Positions 27,509 through 35,540 of a DNA stretch of 64,000 nucleotides are shown here, piece after piece. Position 1 is the stretch's first letter. Each line of letters starts with the position of its first letter. Below the pieces are notes generated by a model. It was given only the letters and a program-made list of their open reading frames with translations. It was not told where the DNA came from and did no database searches. The translations under genes and the position numbers were made by a program. The stretch covers positions 1-64,000 of the forward strand of contig NZ_BOLM01000004.1 in assembly GCF_016861605.1 (NCBI RefSeq), read 5' to 3'. The stretch comes from Levilactobacillus wangkuiensis. Lineage in GTDB: Bacteria > Bacillota > Bacilli > Lactobacillales > Lactobacillaceae.

Positions 27509-28402
27509 TTAGTTCTGGGTCACAGTTCCCTTAGCGTCCTTAGTAACTTTCATATCATGGATACTGATGTAGCCCATGTCTTTAACCAAACTGTCTTGAA
27601 CAGTCTTGGAATCCATGTACTTCAGGAAGGCAGCAACGGCTTTGTCAGGCGTGCCCTTCGTGTACATGTGTTCGTAGGACCAGATCTTCCACTTGTTGTT
27701 TTCAACGTTGTTGTCCGTTGGCGTGACGTTGTCAATGGAAACAGCTTGTAACTTGTTCGTGAAGTATGAGAAGGCCAAGTAGCTAATGGCACCAGGTGTC
27801 GTGGCAACAATCTTTTGAACGGCACCGTTAGAGTCTTGTTCTTGTGACTTCACAGCGGTTGCGCCCTTGAGAACAGCATTTTCAAAGGTTGCTCGCGTCC
27901 CACTACCTTGCGCACGGTTGATGATGACGATCTTCTGGTCTTTACCGCCAACTTCTTTCCAGTTGGTAATCTTACCAGTAAAGATTTGTTTTACTTGCGC
28001 CATCTTTAAGTTCTTGATGCCGGCATCTTTGTTCACAACGGGTGCCATCCCAACAACGGCAACCTTGTGGTCAGTCAATTTGTCTGCCTTGATACCTTCT
28101 TTTTCTTCAGCGAAGATATCTGAGTTCCCAATTGAAACGGCCCCAGCTTGCACTTGGCTTAACCCAGTTCCGGAACCCCCACCTTGAACGGTCAAGTTAA
28201 CCTTGCTGTTCTTAGCTTGGAAGTTGGCGCCGGCCTTGGCAGCCAGTGGTTGTAAGGCGGTTGACCCCACAGCCGTGACCTTGCCAGAAAGTGCTTCACT
28301 ACTGCTACTCTTGCTGCTAGTCGAACTGGTTGCCTTACCACAGCCCACTAATAGTAAACTGATTGTTGCAATCCCCATCGCTAACTTTGTTCCCTTATTC
28401 AT
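27509..28402 (-). CDS. pstS: Phosphate-binding lipoprotein PstS
   Basis: This protein of about 297 residues has a lipobox LLLVGC (Cys near residue 20). The phosphate-binding loops are visible as GSTALQPLA, GGGSGTGLSQV and RAQGSGTRATFE. It delivers phosphate to PstCAB. I start it at 28402 (MNKGTKLAMG) with a GGAGTG ribosome site. A probable PhoP box lies upstream. Confidence 0.95.
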   Translation of the reverse strand: MNKGTKLAMGIATISLLLVGCGKATSSTSSKSSSSEALSGKVTAVGSTALQPLAAKAGANFQAKNSKVNLTVQGGGSGTGLSQVQAGAVSIGNSDIFAEEKEGIKADKLTDHKVAVVGMAPVVNKDAGIKNLKMAQVKQIFTGKITNWKEVGGKDQKIVIINRAQGSGTRATFENAVLKGATAVKSQEQDSNGAVQKIVATTPGAISYLAFSYFTNKLQAVSIDNVTPTDNNVENNKWKIWSYEHMYTKGTPDKAVAAFLKYMDSKTVQDSLVKDMGYISIHDMKVTKDAKGTVTQN

Positions 28403-28537
28403 CTCTGTCACTCCATGTCTTTTTAAGATATAGTAGAACCACCACAACGTAAGCTAAGTCGCAAATGTTTCGTGGTGCCTCCCCTTAACTTACAAGGCCA
28501 ATTCTACGTGGTGAATTTATGTTTTTCGTCGCAATCG

Positions 28538-28565
28538 TGTAAATTTTCGGTAAATGTTGCCGAAA
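28538..28565 (-). promoter_or_regulatory. Probable PhoP box upstream of pstS
   Basis: On the minus strand TTTACC and TTTACA occur as direct repeats with an 11-nt period, and a weaker TTTCGG precedes them at the same spacing. This fits the TT(A/T)ACA direct repeats bound by PhoP in Firmicutes. A CATAAAT-like -10 lies downstream towards pstS. Confidence 0.6.
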
Positions 28566-28688
28566 TCTCTATAAATTCGTTTATATTGAGATACTTAACC
28601 CCCAAACACGATTAATCAACTAATTACGGGTGATTAATTGCGTAATATCAAGAGAATGGCTAGAATTAAAGGTAAGAGGTGACCAGAA

Positions 28689-29039
28689 GTGGCAAATAAA
28701 AATGCAAAAGCCGCACGGCACGCCATCATCGTTGATATGAACGACTTTTTGATGGACTACGCTGCCAACAAGTTAGGGAAACAACCCGACTTGGCTGAAA
28801 AGGTAGCAGCTGCCGCAAAGAATGATCTTTCAGAATTAGACAGCCTATTTAAAGACAACGGTGTCGGTCGACGGACCAAGTACCTGGACCTCGCTGCGGG
28901 CTTTCTCCGCGACGAAGCCGATGCTGACGACGAAGACACCAGTCACGATTTTACCGCTGCTAGCGACGCCTTGGCTAAAGAAGCAATGGCTTACCTTAGC
29001 AGCCACACCAACGAGTTCGACCGTTGGGAAGAAGAATAA
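28689..29039 (+). CDS. Unidentified acidic protein, 116 aa
   Basis: This soluble protein starts with a GTG at 28689 after AGAGGTGA. The N-terminus is basic and helical (MANKNAKAARHAIIVDMNDFL). The middle has GVGRRTKYLDLAAGFLRDE, and the C-terminus is very acidic (DEADADDEDTS, DRWEEE). I do not recognise a family. It is divergent from pstS and ends at a bidirectional terminator. Confidence 0.75.
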   Translation: MANKNAKAARHAIIVDMNDFLMDYAANKLGKQPDLAEKVAAAAKNDLSELDSLFKDNGVGRRTKYLDLAAGFLRDEADADDEDTSHDFTAASDALAKEAMAYLSSHTNEFDRWEEE

Positions 29040-29056
29040 GCGCTGATTGAAACACA

Positions 29057-29094
29057 AAACACCCCACGAAAAAAATTCGTGAGGTGTTTTTATT
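29057..29094. terminator. Bidirectional intrinsic terminator
   Basis: AACACCCCACGAA pairs with TTCGTGAGGTGTT, with A-rich and T-rich flanks. It separates the convergent 28689 and 29303 genes. Confidence 0.88.
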
Positions 29095-29099
29095 TTGCT

Positions 29100-29303
29100 T
29101 TACTTCCACTGCCAGAGGTCAGCCTTCATGTTGGTCGCAATGATTTTGGCCAGCAAATCAACAAACTGATCGGGCATGTAGGCGGTCGTATCCAGTGTCG
29201 TTGCCTGGTCGTTGACCTTAGTGATGGTCAGGCCTTGATGTTCCAGCGTCAGCCCGTACTTGGGGGCAATCTGGCAGAGTCGTTCGACTTGTTCTTCGTT
29301 CAC
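29100..29303 (-). CDS. Unidentified small protein, 67 aa
   Basis: This 67-residue protein has no signal peptide or membrane segment. AGGAGG-like bases stand before the ATG. It reads as two helices around a short sheet (LTLEHQGLTITKVND, TAYMPDQFVDLLAKIIA). No family is recognised. It is transcribed alone. Confidence 0.7.
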   Translation of the reverse strand: MNEEQVERLCQIAPKYGLTLEHQGLTITKVNDQATTLDTTAYMPDQFVDLLAKIIATNMKADLWQWK

Positions 29304-29377
29304 GGGAGGTCCTCCTTGTCTAGTGTCTTTACCACGAGCTTAGCCAATCCCCCCGGCCACGTCAAGTTGAACTAGTC

Positions 29378-29645
29378 TTTGCTTTCGCCTCCGGGATGGT
29401 AAAAATTGACGGCACCTATCGTTCCCGACGGTGGGCTCAAACTGCCCTGCTGTGGGGAACGGCTCCAGCCTGAGAAGCGGTCTGGGGCCTCGCCTTGAAA
29501 CCTCGCTAAGGTTCGCGAGTTTCCAAGGTCGTCCCGTGCTCTAGGCTGAAAGGCCCTCAGCCAAGACCACCGACACAGCTGAGCAGTTTGGCCCACCTCT
29601 GGTCACTAACACTAGCAGCCATTTTTACCATCCCTGCGGCTGACA
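29378..29645 (+). repeat. LSR structured repeat, subtype A
   Basis: This is a full copy. The outer stem has changed on both arms: GGGATGGTAAAAAT pairs with ATTTTTACCATCCC. The inner stem pairs GGGCTCAAACTGCC with GCAGTTTGGCCC. Hairpin A is CTAGGCTGA/TCAGCCAAG. It lies upstream of the 29303 gene start, not after a stop codon. Confidence 0.85.
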
Positions 29646-29710
29646 CTAGCCCAGCTCCAACTTGACCTTGTCGTTTGTCTTCCTAACTATTTTCCACACC
29701 AATTGTTCAT

Positions 29711-29745
29711 AAATAAACCCCATGACTACGGAAAAAGCCATGAGG
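29711..29745 (-). terminator. Probable terminator on the minus strand
   Basis: On the minus strand CCTCATGGC pairs with GTCATGGGG (two G-U pairs) and is followed by TTTATTTA. It would end the HPr-like transcript after two LSR copies. Confidence 0.5.
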
Positions 29746-29816
29746 CAGAAAAGTTTTAATTTTAAAAATAGTAATTGTTATCAGCTACCAGACATAGAAA
29801 TGAACTCGCCAATGTA

Positions 29817-29996
29817 AGCGACCAGAGGCGGGCCAAGAGTCCCAGCTGTGTCGATGGTCTTAACTGAGTGAACTTTCTCAGTTTAGAGCATGGGACGTCC
29901 TTTGAGACTGGTGGTTTTCCAGGCTTAAAGGCGAACTGGAAGACCGCCCCTCAGGCTGGAAGCGGGCCCCACAGCAGGGACTCTTGAGCCCGCCAT
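29817..29996 (-). repeat. LSR structured repeat, core only
   Basis: The inner stem is perfect and unusual: CCAAGAGTCCC pairs with GGGACTCTTG. Hairpins A (CTTAACTGAG/CTCAGTTTAG) and C are clear and B is altered. The outer stem cannot be recognised. It is in tandem, same orientation, with the copy at 30059. Confidence 0.8.
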
Positions 29997-30058
29997 CAAG
30001 AACAACCTGACGACTGTCGTGAAGCAATTGGCAACACAACTGGTTCTCACAACCACCG

Positions 30059-30248
30059 TGTAAGCCGTGAGGGCGGCGAAAATAACGTCAGCTGTGGGAA
30101 TGCCCTTGGTAGTGTTCTTAGCTGCTTAGGGCATTGGCGTCTTTGAGACGTGGCCTACGGCTCAAAGCGAGGTCGAAGACCGCTCTCTGGCTTCGACCGT
30201 CCGCCCCAGCGTTCCATGTTATTTTCGCCGCCCGGTAAGGCGCTGACA
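30059..30248 (-). repeat. LSR structured repeat, subtype B (short)
   Basis: The outer stem pairs GGGCGGCGAAAATAAC with GTTATTTTCGCCGCCC, a fully compensated variant. The inner stem is absent. Hairpin A is AATGCCCTTGG../..TTAGGGCATT, B is CTTTGAG/CTCAAAG, and C is GGTCGAAG/CTTCGACC. Its end lies 16 nt after the stop of the HPr-like gene. Confidence 0.88.
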
Positions 30249-30264
30249 ACGACTGACTTGGCGT

Positions 30265-30528
30265 TTAATAACAATACTTGTCTTTGGCTAATTGCTGATG
30301 AATGGCGGCGGCTAATTGGGCTTCGTCTGGACCATCCGTCACCACCTGCACAAAGTCACCCCCATGCTTCGAAAGCTCCGCGACCTCCTGGGCTCGTTTG
30401 GGATTCAGGTCCGTGTTGCGCACCCGAATCGTCGCCGTTCCTGTGTAACGCTGACAAATTTTCTGGAGCGCGGCACTTTCGTCAGTTGCGGGCATTTCTT
30501 GGTATAATGGGAATCCGATTGTTTTCAT
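30265..30528 (-). CDS. HPr-like protein lacking the phosphorylated histidine
   Basis: This 87-residue protein has the length and strand order of HPr (PATDESAALQ at helix 1; GPDEAQLAAAIHQQL as the last helix). The active-site region has no histidine before PAT, where HPr has HARPAT, and no SIMGV-type serine motif is seen. It may be a degenerate or non-PTS relative; a ferredoxin-like fold of other origin is possible. AGGTGAT precedes the ATG. Its promoter carries a perfect cre site, so CcpA control is likely. Confidence 0.65.
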   Translation of the reverse strand: MKTIGFPLYQEMPATDESAALQKICQRYTGTATIRVRNTDLNPKRAQEVAELSKHGGDFVQVVTDGPDEAQLAAAIHQQLAKDKYCY

Positions 30529-30548
30529 CTGTAATCACCTCTGAATTA

Positions 30549-30577
30549 ATTGTAAGCGATTACATAGTCTTTGCCAA
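30549..30577 (-). promoter_or_regulatory. Promoter with perfect cre site (30551-30564)
   Basis: On the minus strand TTGGCA and TACAAT are 17 nt apart. The sequence TGTAATCGCTTACA, which matches the CcpA consensus TGWAANCGNTNWCA on both strands, covers the end of the spacer and the -10 box. CcpA bound here should repress the HPr-like gene when preferred sugars are present. Confidence 0.85.
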
Positions 30578-30737
30578 TACCTTTTCCCATTTTTCACAAA
30601 GTCACTGACCGAACCCTTCCTACAGCCGCTGCTCTAGGAAAAATCACATGGCATTTTGGTTCACGACTTTCCGAACACGCGTTCAAACCCGGGGCAAAGT
30701 GTGGTATGATATTGCCAGAAATGGAGGCGATGGCGGC

Positions 30738-33101
30738 ATGACCACCAAACTTGGCGTCCGGGAATTAGTGGAGTTCACGCTCCGTACCGGCGACCTCAGT
30801 GCCACTTCCGGCAGCCAAAACACGGCCTTACTGGGCGCACAGATCCACCGTCGTCTACAAAAACAACGCGGTGAAAATTATCAAAAGGAATACTACCTCG
30901 ATAAAGAACTGACCCTAAACGGCGACGACTACCTGCTTCACGGCCGGGCCGACGGGGTCACCCTGACCGAAGACGCCGCCAGCATCGAGGAAATCAAGAC
31001 GTCTGAAACCGTCTTTGACCAGCTGAGCGACAACACCCTGACCCTCTACTGGGCGCAGGTGAAAATTTATGCTTACCTTTTAATGGAAAAGGAATCTAAT
31101 TTAGATCAGGTCACATTGACCCTGACCTACTTTCAGACCAACACGGAAACGACTACCCAAACGGACCAAATCATCACGCGTGAAGCGGCCGCGGCCTTCT
31201 TTAACCAGGTCATTACGGAATACATTACCTGGCTTAAATTCCGCTCGGACCTGCGTGAACGACGGGACCCCACCATTCAGGCGCTGACCTTCCCCTTTGG
31301 TCAGTACCGACCGGGGCAACGCGAGCTCGCCGTGGCCGTCTACAAGACCATTCTGACCAGCAAACGCCTCTTCGCCGAGGCCCCAACTGGGACCGGGAAG
31401 ACCATTTCCACGCTGTTCCCGACCATCAAGGCGATTGGCGAGGGCGTGATTCAACGCATCTTCTACCTCACCGCCAAGCAGAGCACGCGGCGGGTGGCCG
31501 AGGAAGCCGTCGACCTGATGGCCAGTCAGGGACTGAAGCTCAAGAGCATCACCCTGACGGCCAAGGATAAGATCAAGTTTCCCGAGGAGGCCGACCTCCA
31601 GCCCGACGAGAACCCTTATATGCTGGGCTATTACGACCGGTTGAAGCCGGCCTTACTGGACCTCATTCAACATAATGACCAGCTCACCCGCCCGGTCATC
31701 GAAGAATACGCGCGCAAACATACGCTGGACCCGTTTGAATTTCAGCTGGATGCGAGCCTCTTTTGTGATATCATCATCGGCGATTACAACTACCTCTTCG
31801 ACCCGCAAGTCCACCTTCAGCGCTTCTTTGCGACCGAAGACCCCGATAACTTTTTCCTGATCGACGAAGCCCACAACCTGGTCAGTCGATCCCGCGATAT
31901 GTACTCAGCGGAAATCAATAGCCAGCCGCTGGACCGCTTAATCGAAACCAGTCGGGACCTGGCACAAGCCACGCCCAAGCTGCGACGGCGGCTCCAAGAC
32001 CTGCGTGCTACCTTTAGTGACATTGCCCAACCATTGATTGACGACGGCCAAACCGACAGTACCTTTTTGATGCCGCCGGAAAACTTCGACCACGACCTTA
32101 GCCGCTTGGTGGAGGCCATTCACGACTGGTTGGTCGACCAGCCCCAGACGCCCTTCACCCAGGCCATCCTCGACTACTACTTCGCCGCCATCAGCTACCA
32201 GCGCATCGGCGAGTACTATGACGACACCTACCGCATGCGCCTCGAGCTGGACAACGGCAATATCATGCTCAAGGAGTTGTGCCTGGACCCCAGCGCCTTT
32301 CTCGCCGACAGCCTCGCGCTGGGCCACGGCGCCGTGCTCTTCTCGGCCACCCTGTCGCCCATGGACTACTACCAAAACGTATTGGGCGGCGACCAGGACA
32401 GTCTGGCCTACCAGCTCGACTCCCCGTTTGAACCCGCGCACCAAGAAATTCTAGTCACGACCTACATTCAAACGACTTACAAGCAGCGTAACGCCAATCT
32501 CGCCAACATCTTACTGGCGATTAAAAATTTGATTGATGGCAAGACCGGCAACTATCTAATTTTTTTGCCTTCCTATAGTTATCTACTCGACGTCAGCCAG
32601 GCCTTTCATCTGGCCTACCCGCACGTCAAAACCGTCTGCCAGGAATCGCAAATGGCCGAGGCTAATCGGACGGCCTTTCTCGCCAGCTTCACGGCCAATC
32701 CCAGTGAAACGCTGGTCGGCTTTGCCCTGCTCGGTGGCATTTTCTCCGAGGGTATCGACTTGAAGGCCGACCGCTTGATTGGCGTTGGCATCGTTAGTGT
32801 CGGCTTGCCCGGACTCAATCCGGAGACCAACCTGTTGCGCGACTACTTTGACGAGCGCTCCCACCGTGGCTTTGCCTACGCCTACCAGCTCCCCGGCTTG
32901 AACAACGTGTTCCAGGCGGCCGGCCGGTTGATTCGCGGGTCGAAGGACGTGGGGGTTATTTTACTGATGGATCAACGGTTCGCCAGCCCCCGCTACACCA
33001 ACCTGTATCCACGCCACTGGCAACATTTCCGCCGAATTTATCGGCCCGAACAGCTCAGTCCCGCGATTGAAAATTTCTGGCATCAGGAGGTGCCCCAATG
33101 A
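30738..33101 (+). CDS. DinG/XPD-like helicase with N-terminal PD-(D/E)XK nuclease domain
   Basis: This 787-residue protein starts at 30738 after GGAGG. An N-terminal nuclease-like domain has Asp72 in GRADGV and Glu85-x-Lys87 in EEIKTSE. The superfamily 2 helicase part has Walker A EAPTGTGKT (214-222), DEAH box IDEAHNL (376-379), SATLSPMDYY and the motif VI region QAAGRLIRGSKD. Almost no cysteines lie between Walker A and DEAH, so the iron-sulphur cluster of XPD and DinG is absent. It overlaps the next gene by 4 nt. A role in DNA repair or defence is likely. Confidence 0.88.
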   Translation: MTTKLGVRELVEFTLRTGDLSATSGSQNTALLGAQIHRRLQKQRGENYQKEYYLDKELTLNGDDYLLHGRADGVTLTEDAASIEEIKTSETVFDQLSDNTLTLYWAQVKIYAYLLMEKESNLDQVTLTLTYFQTNTETTTQTDQIITREAAAAFFNQVITEYITWLKFRSDLRERRDPTIQALTFPFGQYRPGQRELAVAVYKTILTSKRLFAEAPTGTGKTISTLFPTIKAIGEGVIQRIFYLTAKQSTRRVAEEAVDLMASQGLKLKSITLTAKDKIKFPEEADLQPDENPYMLGYYDRLKPALLDLIQHNDQLTRPVIEEYARKHTLDPFEFQLDASLFCDIIIGDYNYLFDPQVHLQRFFATEDPDNFFLIDEAHNLVSRSRDMYSAEINSQPLDRLIETSRDLAQATPKLRRRLQDLRATFSDIAQPLIDDGQTDSTFLMPPENFDHDLSRLVEAIHDWLVDQPQTPFTQAILDYYFAAISYQRIGEYYDDTYRMRLELDNGNIMLKELCLDPSAFLADSLALGHGAVLFSATLSPMDYYQNVLGGDQDSLAYQLDSPFEPAHQEILVTTYIQTTYKQRNANLANILLAIKNLIDGKTGNYLIFLPSYSYLLDVSQAFHLAYPHVKTVCQESQMAEANRTAFLASFTANPSETLVGFALLGGIFSEGIDLKADRLIGVGIVSVGLPGLNPETNLLRDYFDERSHRGFAYAYQLPGLNNVFQAAGRLIRGSKDVGVILLMDQRFASPRYTNLYPRHWQHFRRIYRPEQLSPAIENFWHQEVPQ

Positions 33102-33790
33102 AAACCAAACTCACTTTAGAAATGGAAGCGACCCTCTACGCCTACTGCCGAGAAGCTGGCGCGTTTGCGGTCGAAGAGGTCACCATGCCCGACGACGCTG
33201 GGATTGTGGACACCCTGAGCTACCAGGAGATGTCCGATAAATCCATCGAGTGGCGCTGCTATGAGCTGAAGGTCACCAAGAGTGACTTTCACTCGAAGGC
33301 CAAGCTCTCCTTCGTCGGCCACTACAACTATTTCGTCCTGCCGCTCAAGCTCTACCAAACGGTTCAAGACGAGATTCCACCCCGCATCGGCGTCCTGATT
33401 TACCGGCCCTTCGATGCGGAAATGCTAGCGACCGCAACCGAAGCACCCAGCACCCCGGGCTACCTGACCGTGGCCCGGCCGCCGCGTCATCAGGACCTGC
33501 AAGTCTCCGCCTCGGAACTGACGACCCGCTTCATCGCCTCGCAGGCACGGGAGGTCGGCAAGGCCAAACAGATGGCGACCGGTCTCAAACAATATTCAAC
33601 CGACCGGCTCTACCAGGAATTGAAGAAACGCCATCAACATTATGATATCTACGATCCGGATGCCAACTTCTATGATCAGTTCATCGAGGATACGCAGTCG
33701 ACGGCGGTCACGGCCCTTCAGAGCGAAATCGATGCCCTAAACTTAGAACGGCACGACCTCCAGCAAGAGTTAAAGGAGCAGCGGCCATGA
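33098..33790 (+). CDS. PD-(D/E)XK nuclease-like protein (MmcB/sce7726-like)
   Basis: This 230-residue protein has a compact nuclease-like core: AGIVDTLSY, then EWRCYELKVTKSDF, in which E-x-K forms the PD-(D/E)XK signature. The C-terminal third is charged and ends in a coiled coil. It overlaps both neighbours (ATGA junctions), so all three proteins are probably made together. Its partner downstream resembles sce7725, which is often found next to sce7726 nuclease-like proteins; this may be the equivalent. The exact activity is unknown. Confidence 0.7.
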   Translation: MKTKLTLEMEATLYAYCREAGAFAVEEVTMPDDAGIVDTLSYQEMSDKSIEWRCYELKVTKSDFHSKAKLSFVGHYNYFVLPLKLYQTVQDEIPPRIGVLIYRPFDAEMLATATEAPSTPGYLTVARPPRHQDLQVSASELTTRFIASQAREVGKAKQMATGLKQYSTDRLYQELKKRHQHYDIYDPDANFYDQFIEDTQSTAVTALQSEIDALNLERHDLQQELKEQRP

Positions 33791-34701
33791 TTTATTTCCC
33801 TTACTTTCGCGGGCGGCAATTCGACCTTTTGGCCCTGAAAAATATTGCCCAACAACACATTCTGCCACCGAACATCATCCCGATTATCGAACCTGTCCGG
33901 GACATCCGGGCTTTGCCCCAGACCGTGGCGGCCTTCGTCGAACACGACCAACCGCTAGTGGTGATCGCCAATCCGACCGTCAGTGACTACGCCTTGACCC
34001 AACAAAAGCTCCACGATTGGCGGCCCTACGCGGATAATCCCCAGTTAATCGTCGGCCATATTCTGACGCCCACCATCATCCCCGCGAGTCTTCAACCAGC
34101 CGCGGAACACCGGACGTTGCTGGTCGGTCGCCAATACGATGAACTGGTTGCCGCCCAACATGCTGGCTGGCTCAACGACCCGAGCTACCTGCTAGTACCG
34201 CCTGAAGCACGGATTCGCCAGCTCATCACCCGGCCCACCGTCAGTCTCTTTGACCATGCCTGGATTCCGGAGCACGAGCGCAGTTACGCCGACATCACCG
34301 ATGGCTTCTTCAGTGACGACTGGGTGCTCGCCACCCTCGACAGCTATCACGGCGTCAGTGACTACACGATTGGTGGCGCCCATTACAGCGAGCACGGCTA
34401 CCCGGCCCGCGCCGTCACCCTGCACCTCACCTACTTTCAGGGTGACCAATTGCGCATCCACCGCTTCGTTTCCGATGACCGCGAAGACTTCCGCCATCCC
34501 AAGGAGAAATTTTTCCAGGCCGTTGCCAAGCTGGCCGCCTGGTTGCCAGACCACCCGGATGTCCAAACACCGGCGGCTCTGGCCCTGGCGGACTACCATG
34601 CCACGCAACATTTCCCCGGACTGGGCGTGGTGAAGCGCCTCAGCCTGGAGCACCATCTACAAACTATGGCCACTTACTTTAAAGCACACTATCCAGAATA
34701 A
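33787..34701 (+). CDS. sce7725-family (beta-protein-like) protein
   Basis: The 304-residue protein begins MIYFPYFRGRQFDLLALKNI and continues with IIPIIEPVRD, the pattern I associate with the sce7725 family and the phage T4 beta-protein fold (a TIM-barrel-like shape). It ends with PGLGVVKRLSLEHHL. No catalytic residues can be assigned. It overlaps the nuclease-like gene by 4 nt and closes the cassette. The first LSR copy follows 16 nt after its stop. Confidence 0.75.
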   Translation: MIYFPYFRGRQFDLLALKNIAQQHILPPNIIPIIEPVRDIRALPQTVAAFVEHDQPLVVIANPTVSDYALTQQKLHDWRPYADNPQLIVGHILTPTIIPASLQPAAEHRTLLVGRQYDELVAAQHAGWLNDPSYLLVPPEARIRQLITRPTVSLFDHAWIPEHERSYADITDGFFSDDWVLATLDSYHGVSDYTIGGAHYSEHGYPARAVTLHLTYFQGDQLRIHRFVSDDREDFRHPKEKFFQAVAKLAAWLPDHPDVQTPAALALADYHATQHFPGLGVVKRLSLEHHLQTMATYFKAHYPE

Positions 34702-34717
34702 GGTTGTCGAGATTGCC

Positions 34718-34908
34718 GTTCCCGGCGGCGGATTCAACCTGATCTGCTGTGGGGAACGGTTTCGGCCTGTGAAGCGGTCCTACACCTCGCCTGAAAGCCT
34801 GGAAAGCCACCAGTCTCCCAGGTCGTCCCGTGCTCTAAACCGAGAAAACCACTCAGTTAAGACCACCGACACAGCTGTCCAGGTTGATCCGCCTCTGGTC
34901 ACTAATAC
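34718..34908 (+). repeat. LSR structured repeat, subtype A, weak outer stem
   Basis: The inner stem is compensated in full: GGCGGATTCAACCTG pairs with CAGGTTGATCCGCC. Hairpins C, B (a changed form) and A (CTAAACCGAG/CTCAGTTAAG) are present. The outer stem is poorly kept. It starts 16 nt after the sce7725 stop, gene-sense. Confidence 0.85.
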
Positions 34909-35216
34909 TGTCCAGCTATTTCTTGATTTGCGAAATCAGACCAGGCCACGAATAGTTAACATCCCCCTATGCTAGTGGAAATTGCTCACAACAAATCGCA
35001 TCCTTAACACATCACTAGTTTGCGTGAGAGACCCGCTACCAGCCGTCAGACCGTGAAAATTAGTAACACTGCACAACGTTAGTGACGACCTCATTTTTAA
35101 TTTGTGAAACATGACCCGTCTGCCAATCGTTAAAGCACGCTTCCACATTAATGTAGAAAAATTCATACCACAGTAGAACATTGCCAACGAATCGCTTAGT
35201 TGCATGGAAAATCCAC
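34909..35216. other. Intergenic stretch without recognisable feature
   Basis: About 300 nt between two inverted LSR copies. I see no open frame with a ribosome site and no terminator. GTTAGTGACG and similar fragments may be remains of older repeats. Confidence 0.4.
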
Positions 35217-35445
35217 GTCAGCCGCAGGATTGGTAAAATGAACCCGCGAGGACAATGTCAGTGACCAGAGGCAGATCAACTTTCCCAGCTGTGTCGGTGG
35301 GCTAGGCTGGGGAGAATTTCCCCAGCCTAGCCCACGGGGCAACCTTTGAGACCGCTTTTCAGGCTCAAAGTTGAGGTGGAAGCCCGCCCTTCGGCTGGAA
35401 CCGACCCCATAGCAGGGAAGGTTGAATCTGCCGCCGGGAACGCCA
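35217..35445 (-). repeat. LSR structured repeat, subtype A, weak outer stem
   Basis: The inner stem pairs GGCAGATCAAC with GTTGAATCTGCC, another compensated variant. Hairpin A is long (GGGCTAGGCTGGGG/CCCCAGCCTAGCCC). Hairpins B and C are standard. The 5' arm GTCAGCCGCAGG is kept, but the 3' arm is diverged. It lies after the terminator of the phosphogluconolactonase gene. Confidence 0.85.
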
Positions 35446-35491
35446 CTTTCGGCCACCGCGTTCCGGCTCAATTTTCAACAGTCAAAAGACA

Positions 35492-35528
35492 TAAAAATAG
35501 CGCCTGGGAAAAATTTTCCAAGCGCTAT
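35492..35528 (-). terminator. Intrinsic terminator of the pgl gene
   Basis: On the minus strand ATAGCGCTTGGAAAA pairs with TTCCCAGGCGCTAT and is followed by TTTTATG. Confidence 0.85.
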
Positions 35529-35540
35529 CCGTTTAATTAT

